A stretch of 34,019 bases of DNA from Candidatus Uhrbacteria bacterium RIFCSPLOWO2_01_FULL_47_17. GTDB taxonomy: Bacteria; Patescibacteriota; Patescibacteriia; UBA9934; GWF2-40-263. Location of the stretch: the NCBI GenBank assembly GCA_001791305.1, contig MGEI01000001.1, forward strand, positions 1-34,019, written 5' to 3'. The notes under the pieces were generated by a model that did no database searches, was not told where the DNA came from, and saw only the letters and a program-made list of their open reading frames with translations. The translations under genes were made by a program, and so were the position numbers. Shown here piece by piece: positions 27,898 to 34,019 of this stretch (positions are counted from its first letter, which is position 1; each line of letters begins with the position of its first letter).

Positions 27898-29955
27898 TTA
27901 GGGGTTCCAAGTTGCAAATGAAAGACCACTTCTTGCCTGCGCTGCAAATGTGAAAAATCCTCCTTTGACAACGAGCTCAGAATCAAACACGCGCACTTGC
28001 GGACCCCCATTTGAAATAGGTGCTGTATAAAGCTCGGGGATTCCATTTAGATTCAAATCTCCCGCAACCATCTGCACGCCACCTGTAAAAGTTTTTGGAA
28101 GCACAAGTGACATGTTGAGTTGTTTTCCTGTCGCATCGAAGATAGCGACCCATGGAGCTGAACGAGATTCTGCTGAGACCAAAATCCGATCCATTTTTTG
28201 ATTGTGCGTATGCAGTGTTGCAACACGTAATCCAGATTTCAATAATGGGAATGCGCTGAAGTCACGGATATATCTTCCGTTTGAATCAAAAATCTTAATA
28301 CGATGCTTTTGATCCGTTCCGCCTAAAGACGCAACAATTTCTGGCTCTTCATCATCATCAAAATTTCCGACGGAAACAAATACCGGAGTTGTTGTGCGTC
28401 CAAACGGATAAAACGATCCGATCATTTCTCCGCGCATCGTAAAAATACGAACCTGCCCTGTTCCCCCTTGATCTTGTGTGGCTAAAATCTCCTCAATCCC
28501 ATCGCCGTTGACATCTCCCGTTGAAACGAACATACCGCGGCGATCTGAAACATCAAACGCAAAAAACTGACTCAATGGTTTTCCTGCGACATCAAATACG
28601 CGCACGTGCGGACCACCACCAACACCAGGCGCGGTCACAATCTCTTCTACACCATCGCCATTTACATCCCCCGCCGCCACACGAACCCCTCCCCGAAAAC
28701 GCGGATCATACGCTAAAAAAGAAATAAGTTCTTTTCCAGCCCCATTCACACGCTTCACGATAGGTGAAGATCCTGCCCCTTGTGCCACAACCAAAGATCC
28801 CGTCGGATGTTGGTTTACGTTTAAAGCCGTACCGGGCGTCACACTTCCCGCAAAAACGAGACCGATTTCTAAAGACCGCTCAATGTTTAACAATCCTGCC
28901 CCTAATCGTTTACGTTCTTCTGGAGTCACGTCGAGGAGAGGATCCGCGGAGAGCATGAGGGATAATCGAATCTGACTTGGCGTGAGAAGAGGAAAGACGC
29001 TGCGCAAACGCGCGGCCGCGGCAGAAACCATGGGCGCGGCGATCGATGTTCCCTCAAACGGGCTTCCGTAGGACGTTGAGTACAAGATATTCGCATCATC
29101 ATGATAGACGACCCCAAAAATGTTTACGCCGGGCGCGGAAATATCAACACAGTTTGATCCATCATTTGAAAAAAGCGCTTTCTTTCCCTTTTGATCAAGC
29201 GCCGCAACACCAATCACCCTATTTTTCCCGATGCGCGTATCAAAACACGCGGGGTACGTTGGGTCACGATCCAAATCAAGCGATTCATTTCCGACAGCTG
29301 CAACAACCACCACTCCCTGATCCACCGCCCATTCAATCACTTGTTGCAATTGATCATCTGGTTTCACGGAAGCCAAACTTAAATTGATCACATCTGCCCC
29401 GTTTTTGACGGCGTACGTAATCGCATCTTTCACTTCTGCCGTTGTTCCCTTCCCGCGGGAATCCAAAATACGCAGCGGCATGATTTTTGTATGCGGCGCA
29501 ATGCCGGAAATCCCTTTTCCGTTGTTTGCCGTTGCCGCAATGATTCCCGCAAGCAACGTTCCGTGCGAAACAATCGTGTCATCTGGATTCTCCATTGACA
29601 CGTCGGGCGACGGATCAGGATCATTCGCAATGAAGTCCCATCCATGGACGTCATCATCATACCCATTGTGATCATTATCTTTTCCGTCCCCCGCAATCTC
29701 CCCTTCGTTCACCCAATACTTATTCTCCAAATCTTCATGCTTCAAATCAAACCCAGCGTCGAGAATGGCAACAATCGACTCTTTCCCAATCTGATTCGTG
29801 GAGGCATCCGCAGGCATGTGAATCGCCTTCAAATACCAGAGTTCGCTCAAAAATGGGTCTTTTGCAGGTTGTGCATGTACCACAAAAACACCCGGCAATA
29901 ACATGCCTACACCGAGCAAAAACACTAGCGTTTTTTGAGATAGTGAACCACTCAT
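27898..29955 (-). CDS. Secreted subtilase (S8) with C-terminal FG-GAP-like repeats
   Basis: VAILDAGFDLKHEDLE, SHGTLLAGIIAA, GTSIAAPMVSAAAA; repeats such as VAAGDVNGDGVEEIVTAPGVGGGPHVRVFD. Confidence 0.92.
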   Translation of the reverse strand: MSGSLSQKTLVFLLGVGMLLPGVFVVHAQPAKDPFLSELWYLKAIHMPADASTNQIGKESIVAILDAGFDLKHEDLENKYWVNEGEIAGDGKDNDHNGYDDDVHGWDFIANDPDPSPDVSMENPDDTIVSHGTLLAGIIAATANNGKGISGIAPHTKIMPLRILDSRGKGTTAEVKDAITYAVKNGADVINLSLASVKPDDQLQQVIEWAVDQGVVVVAAVGNESLDLDRDPTYPACFDTRIGKNRVIGVAALDQKGKKALFSNDGSNCVDISAPGVNIFGVVYHDDANILYSTSYGSPFEGTSIAAPMVSAAAARLRSVFPLLTPSQIRLSLMLSADPLLDVTPEERKRLGAGLLNIERSLEIGLVFAGSVTPGTALNVNQHPTGSLVVAQGAGSSPIVKRVNGAGKELISFLAYDPRFRGGVRVAAGDVNGDGVEEIVTAPGVGGGPHVRVFDVAGKPLSQFFAFDVSDRRGMFVSTGDVNGDGIEEILATQDQGGTGQVRIFTMRGEMIGSFYPFGRTTTPVFVSVGNFDDDEEPEIVASLGGTDQKHRIKIFDSNGRYIRDFSAFPLLKSGLRVATLHTHNQKMDRILVSAESRSAPWVAIFDATGKQLNMSLVLPKTFTGGVQMVAGDLNLNGIPELYTAPISNGGPQVRVFDSELVVKGGFFTFAAQARSGLSFATWNP

Positions 29956-29968
29956 ACAACCCAAGCAT

Positions 29969-29982
29969 TGTAACACGTTACA
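29969..29982. promoter_or_regulatory. Inverted repeat TGTAACACGTTACA overlapping a possible extended -10 of the second subtilase gene
   Basis: Minus strand: TGTAACGTGTTACAATgcttgggttgtATG. Confidence 0.55.
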
Positions 29983-29998
29983 TTTCTGTAACCCAATA

Positions 29999-31459
29999 CT
30001 ATAGGTTGTCACTAATACTGCTCACCGAATTGCGGACCTCTGTTGGGCTGTAATCTGCTTGGCTCGAGATCATCGCGCCGAAGGTGTAGTTGTTGTAAAA
30101 CACGTCTGAGATGTCATCGATCTTTTTGTTCCAGTCAGATCCATAAAGCGCTTGTGCGACCGCCTCGCTTGCGATAGGTCGCAAAACTCCACCCTTTGCA
30201 ACCACATAAACGGTTGCAACTGTCTGGAACTTCACCATCTTCACTCCAGGTCGGTATGTCACATTTTTTCCAAGCGCGAGGGACGCCATGAAGTCTGCGG
30301 AAACTTCCTTCACCGTTGAAAAATCTGTGTACCAGGTAAAGTAGACTTTGTCGTTTGTGAACGCGTGGCGCTTGCCGTCTGTCGCGAAATAATACACAGC
30401 TTTGCATGGATCATTTACGGTTGCGTTCGCGGAACACGCGAGTTTTATGAGAGATCCCTGTACAGCTGTTCCTGCAGGAAGCGGCGCGGGTTCTGCTGGT
30501 GGTGGCGGAGCTGACACAACGGAGAGTTGATAGACAAGCGAGGTCACATCAAAGTCAGAACCAACGGCGTACAAATGAGTGGTGTCTTTTGCAAAGACGC
30601 CAAAAAAGTTTTTATTCGTGCCGGCAAAGGATTGCGCTTTCCACGTCTCACCGGCATCCTGAGAACTCAATAAAATGTGATCGCCCGCAATGATGATTTG
30701 GTTATCAAAAGAATCTACCGAATACAACATTTGTGTTGTAAGCCCGGTGACGGTCACGGGTGTCCATGTTGTTCCCCCGTTTGTTGTTTTCAAAATCGTG
30801 CCCATGCTTCCAACAATGAAGCCGGTCGTGTTTGAGAGGAATCGAACGGATCGCAACGTTTCTTTTGTTCCGGCATCAATCTTTACAAAAGAGGTTCCGC
30901 CGTACAAGATTTTATAAATGACCCCATCCGCACCCACCATCCATCCTGTGTTGTCTCCCCGATCTTCTACCCCATACAAATCCGTTGTGATTCCAAGATT
31001 TTGCGTATCCCAATTCCCTGTTCCGTTTGCATAATTCCGATACGTTCCAGTTTCACCAACCAAGAATCCTGTGCTGGAGCTTGCTGTTGTTTTGATATCA
31101 ATACCATAAATATTTTTTGTGATTCCAAAACTAAAAGGCGACCATGTTAATCCGTTATCCGCAGAAACTTCATGGATGCTATTTGAACCGACGGCGAGCA
31201 GGCGACCGTCTGGAAGTTTCGCGAAATCAAAAAAGGTCACGTTTGAGGCACTAAAGGATTTTATCCAGGTTTTTCCAAGATCACTCGAGTAAAAAATAAC
31301 TCCTCCGTTCCCTGCGACAACCAAATTGGAACCACTTTGCGTCATGGTACGAAAAGATTGAGCATCGCCCGTAGAAAGCGCGGTCCAATCTGCTGCAGAA
31401 ACGGTGTGTGCGGCAAAGACGAAAACAAAACTCATGAGAAAAAGAAGAATATTTTTCAT
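29999..31459 (-). CDS. Secreted Ycf48/BNR-like beta-propeller with the same C-terminal domain as the first subtilase
   Basis: Repeats like GGVIFYSSDLGKTWIKS, GTILKTTNGGTTWTPV; C-terminal DPCKAVYYFATDGKRHAFTNDKVYFTWYTDFSTVKEVS…. Confidence 0.85.
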   Translation of the reverse strand: MKNILLFLMSFVFVFAAHTVSAADWTALSTGDAQSFRTMTQSGSNLVVAGNGGVIFYSSDLGKTWIKSFSASNVTFFDFAKLPDGRLLAVGSNSIHEVSADNGLTWSPFSFGITKNIYGIDIKTTASSSTGFLVGETGTYRNYANGTGNWDTQNLGITTDLYGVEDRGDNTGWMVGADGVIYKILYGGTSFVKIDAGTKETLRSVRFLSNTTGFIVGSMGTILKTTNGGTTWTPVTVTGLTTQMLYSVDSFDNQIIIAGDHILLSSQDAGETWKAQSFAGTNKNFFGVFAKDTTHLYAVGSDFDVTSLVYQLSVVSAPPPPAEPAPLPAGTAVQGSLIKLACSANATVNDPCKAVYYFATDGKRHAFTNDKVYFTWYTDFSTVKEVSADFMASLALGKNVTYRPGVKMVKFQTVATVYVVAKGGVLRPIASEAVAQALYGSDWNKKIDDISDVFYNNYTFGAMISSQADYSPTEVRNSVSSISDNL

Positions 31460-31496
31460 AGTATCCGCATTATACGCCGATGTGTTTCAAAATAAA

Positions 31497-31552
31497 ACAC
31501 GTCGCTCGCGAGCGACGTGTTAAAACAATCCGAGAATCTTCCCGGATTGTTT
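31497..31552 (-). terminator. Two tandem hairpins downstream of the 31570 gene
   Basis: acacgtcgctcgcgagcgacgtgt (perfect 24-bp palindrome) and aacaatccgagaatcttcccggattgtt. Confidence 0.8.
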
Positions 31553-31569
31553 TCTCTACAAAAGTCTCT

Positions 31570-31974
31570 TTACTTCGTGTAGGCCTTGATTGCTTTCACG
31601 ACATCACCATCATCCTTCAAATCCTGAACATACATAATTTGCTGTGGGTTCAAACGCATTTCATCTTTTGGACCTTGAACTTCCCCACCAAGTTTAATGA
31701 GCTTGGTTTGAGCGTTTTTTGTCTGTGGCTGTCCGGCTTGCAAATAATACACCTCTCTCAAAACAGGGTGATCTGTGCCTTCGCCGGAAAGCTTTCCGAA
31801 ATAAAGAGATCCATTGGTCAAAAAGACGGCCTGATAGGTGGATGATTGAGTTACTCCAGCCTCACTCCCAAGACGCTCAGCACTCTTTTGAGCGTATTTA
31901 TACCCGCCGACTCCCCCCAAAAGAAGACCAACGACTAAAGCCAAAACGGCTGCATGCTTTAAATTATCCTGCAT
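31570..31974 (-). CDS. Small membrane-anchored protein, unknown function
   Basis: N-terminal TM (AAVLALVVGLLLGGVGGYKYAQ) followed by YQAVFLTNGSLYFGKL…. Confidence 0.7.
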   Translation of the reverse strand: MQDNLKHAAVLALVVGLLLGGVGGYKYAQKSAERLGSEAGVTQSSTYQAVFLTNGSLYFGKLSGEGTDHPVLREVYYLQAGQPQTKNAQTKLIKLGGEVQGPKDEMRLNPQQIMYVQDLKDDGDVVKAIKAYTK

Positions 31975-32023
31975 AAAATCTGGTTGGTTAAAGAATGAAT
32001 AACGGAAGAATCTTAAACAAATG

Positions 32024-32055
32024 GCTTAAAAAAGTAAAGGTTTGATATCCACAGA
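32024..32055. repeat. 32-nt direct repeat, copy 1 (3' side of the ATPase gene)
   Basis: gcttaaaaaagtaaaggtttgatatccacaga; 31/32 identical to 33441-33472. Confidence 0.95.
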
Positions 32056-32101
32056 TTGAAAAATGGGCTTTCAAATTTTTCCATTCCGGATCTGTTCATT
32101 T

Positions 32102-33244
32102 TTACGGATTGCGTGTGATAAATTCGTAAGCGTTCACGGGTGTGATAACGGAATAGACAGCGTCCGGATATGCTTGCGCAAATGTTTTTGGAACGACAGA
32201 AGTTTTTGTTTCATTCCATTTAAATTCATATGCTCGCATCACCCCATCTTGCAATTCAAGATAATCGATTTCTTGTTGAGAAAATGTACGCCAAAAATAT
32301 TTTGTCCGCGGAAATTTTCCAAGATTCGCGACATGCTTCATTCGTTCAATAATCATTGCATTTTCAAACAAAGCCCCAATGTCATTTCTTGCCGTTATAT
32401 TTATTGGCTGCAATGAATCGATGATCGCATTACGGATTCCCAAATCGACAAAATAAATTTTTTTTGTTTTTGTGACCTCATTTCTCAAATTACGTGAAAA
32501 CGCTCCCAATCGAAAAATGATGAAATTCTTTTCAAGAAGATCTATGTAATGCTCCACGGTTTGTTGGTTCACTTTTAATTGATTTGACAACTCTCTGTAA
32601 GAAACTTCATTTCCTATTTGAAACGCAAGTAATTTCAATAACTGACTGATAATCTCGGGTTTTTTAATCCCTCCGATCATGAGAACGTTTTTAAAAAGAT
32701 ATTGCGATAAAATTGTTTGAATTTTTATGATTTTCTCATCCTCATTTTCTGAAACCAAATGAGGATACCCTCCAAATCGCATCAAAGAAAATAAATATTG
32801 TTTGGCATCAAACGCATTATTCGTCACTTCCGCAAGCGAGAGCGGATAGAGAATGAATTCAAGCGAGCGCCCCGTAAGCGGTTCCGAAATTTTATTTGCC
32901 AAATCAAACGAAGATGAACCTGTCGCGATATACTGCACCTCCGGACGATGATCGAATAATGTTTTTAAAACAGATCCGATGTTCGGAATGACTTGAGCCT
33001 CATCAAATACAACAATTTTAAAACCCTCAACAAGCGAAAATAACTGTTCGGAAGATTTAAAAGACAAAATTTCTTTATTCTCCATTAACTCACAATCTAA
33101 AAATTTGACCTGATCACCAAATTCTCTGACCACTTCTTTTATAAGGGTTGTTTTACCTGATTGTCTTGGTCCATATAAAACAAGAACATTTTGTTTAAAA
33201 AGATGATTTTTTAGTACTTTTTCAAGATTTCGTTTTATATACAT
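32102..33244 (-). CDS. COG1373-type AAA ATPase with DUF4143-like C-terminus
   Basis: VLYGPRQSGKTTLIKEV Walker A, KIVVFDEAQ Walker B, IATGSSSFDLANKISEPLTGRSLEFILYPLSLAEV, wHTH-like SYRELSNQLKVNQQTVEHYIDLLE, C-terminal EIDYLELQDGVMRAYEFKW. Confidence 0.93.
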   Translation of the reverse strand: MYIKRNLEKVLKNHLFKQNVLVLYGPRQSGKTTLIKEVVREFGDQVKFLDCELMENKEILSFKSSEQLFSLVEGFKIVVFDEAQVIPNIGSVLKTLFDHRPEVQYIATGSSSFDLANKISEPLTGRSLEFILYPLSLAEVTNNAFDAKQYLFSLMRFGGYPHLVSENEDEKIIKIQTILSQYLFKNVLMIGGIKKPEIISQLLKLLAFQIGNEVSYRELSNQLKVNQQTVEHYIDLLEKNFIIFRLGAFSRNLRNEVTKTKKIYFVDLGIRNAIIDSLQPINITARNDIGALFENAMIIERMKHVANLGKFPRTKYFWRTFSQQEIDYLELQDGVMRAYEFKWNETKTSVVPKTFAQAYPDAVYSVITPVNAYEFITRNP

Positions 33245-33270
33245 ATATTGAATTATAGCATATTTGATTA

Positions 33271-33349
33271 AATATGTACAGTCAACCAGACATATTCAAT
33301 AAAATTTGTACAGTGAACCAGACAAATTTGATCAAATTTGTCTGGTTGA
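33271..33349. promoter_or_regulatory. Array of inverted-repeat units upstream of the ATPase, ending in a perfect 32-bp palindrome
   Basis: Unit A 33271-33300, unit B 33303-33332, and an inverted partial unit to ~33349; palindrome aaccagacaaatttgatcaaatttgtctggtt. Confidence 0.85.
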
Positions 33350-33440
33350 TATGGAGCTCGGAAATCACCGACACGCATAAATTAAACAATTAATAGGCAA
33401 AAAATAGACGGTTGACAAGACTCGCTGTCGAATTCGCATA

Positions 33441-33472
33441 GCTCAAAAAAGTAAAGGTTTGATATCCACAGA
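33441..33472. repeat. 32-nt direct repeat, copy 2 (5' side of the ATPase gene)
   Basis: gctcaaaaaagtaaaggtttgatatccacaga. Confidence 0.95.
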
Positions 33473-33504
33473 ATCTAAAAAGAGCCTGAAGGCTCTTTTT
33501 AGAT
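33473..33504 (-). terminator. Terminator of the contig-end surface protein gene
   Basis: atctaaaaagagcctgaaggctctttttagat, perfect inverted repeat. Confidence 0.9.
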
Positions 33505-33513
33505 TAAATTAGA

Positions 33514-34019
33514 CTATGATGGCTGGACTGCTGTTCTGGCGATTTCGTTCCAAATTGTACCATCGCTCATAAACGTCACAACATATCGTTGAGAAGCAAG
33601 GTTTGCGAGCGTCAATGTTCCGACGGAACTGGTCAGTGTTGTGTGGAATGTCACAACCTCATCTTGTGCACCAGCTGCATCCGTTTGGAAAATGATCGTA
33701 ATCATTGTACCTGGCGAACCTGCACCAGAGAACGTAATCGTCTCATCCTGGTTATCCGTTACAGTGTATGTAAAACAGTTTCCAAGTCCAATAACCAATG
33801 ATATGGCACCAGCTGTTGATGACAAAGCGCTGCACGTGGAAGCTAACATGACTTCTCCATCTTTGTTAGGGATTGTTACGGTACGGTCAGCAGTTGGATC
33901 TGTAAGCGAAACCGTTGTTTCGAACCCATCAGCTGTTGCTCCTTCAAGAACGAGACCGTTTGAGACTGCCCAAACAGAGTTTGCTGCGTCAATGTTGTTT
34001 GTTGTGAGTGTAGATCCAA
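33514..34019 (-). CDS. C-terminal end of a large repetitive surface/fibre-like protein (partial, runs off contig)
   Basis: Frame open to the contig end: GSTLTTNNIDAANSVWAVSNGLVLEGATADGFETTVSLTDPTADRTVTIPNKDGEVMLAST…; the ADRTVTIPNKDGEV-type motif is typical of beta-rich repeat/fibre proteins. Confidence 0.75.
   Translation of the reverse strand, partial: GSTLTTNNIDAANSVWAVSNGLVLEGATADGFETTVSLTDPTADRTVTIPNKDGEVMLASTCSALSSTAGAISLVIGLGNCFTYTVTDNQDETITFSGAGSPGTMITIIFQTDAAGAQDEVVTFHTTLTSSVGTLTLANLASQRYVVTFMSDGTIWNEIARTAVQPS

Noticed and set aside
32044-32053. DnaA-box-like word (ATATCCACA) inside the 32-nt direct repeats
   Set aside because: One mismatch from TTATCCACA and only two isolated copies; not enough to claim an origin or DnaA regulation.
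33271-33349. CRISPR-like array
   Set aside because: Only two direct units plus one inverted partial, adjacent without variable spacers, and no cas genes.

Overview
This 34 kb window is most likely a complete contig from a small-genome (CPR/Patescibacteria-like) bacterium; that taxonomic reading is inference from gene content only. Almost all genes are on the minus strand. From left to right: the end of a beta-propeller ORF behind a 46-bp tandem duplication; a nucleotide-sugar block (long-form RmlA, a single-domain NDP-hexose 2,3-dehydratase-like protein, an IMPase, a Nudix protein, a PP2C phosphatase, a UER1/RmlD-like reductase, RmlB); HIT, membrane, GT39-like and CDP-alcohol phosphatidyltransferase genes; a GspE/PilB ATPase; a translationally coupled SPFH / NAD-kinase-like pair; a HicB-HicA-like pair; a secreted Cys-rich protein with four TSP1-like repeats; a glycosyltransferase cluster with a UXS-like epimerase; two tandem secreted subtilases (one with FG-GAP-like repeats) and a Ycf48/BNR-like protein, two of these three proteins sharing a C-terminal domain; a COG1373/DUF4143-type ATPase; and the C-terminal end of a repetitive surface protein running off the contig. 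The strongest candidate for something undescribed is the ATPase locus at 32.0-33.5 kb. It is a single gene bounded by 32-nt direct repeats (31/32 identical), with an upstream array of inverted-repeat units whose arms covary, ending in a perfect 32-bp palindrome next to an apparently leaderless extended -10 promoter. Other points of interest are terminator/promoter composites, several dispersed palindromic repeats (two of them in frame inside coding sequences), a half-size hexose 2,3-dehydratase, and an apparent RmlC-less deoxysugar gene set. All calls come from reading the sequence and motif recognition. No database search, alignment program or folding program was run, and some element boundaries may be off by 1-2 nt.
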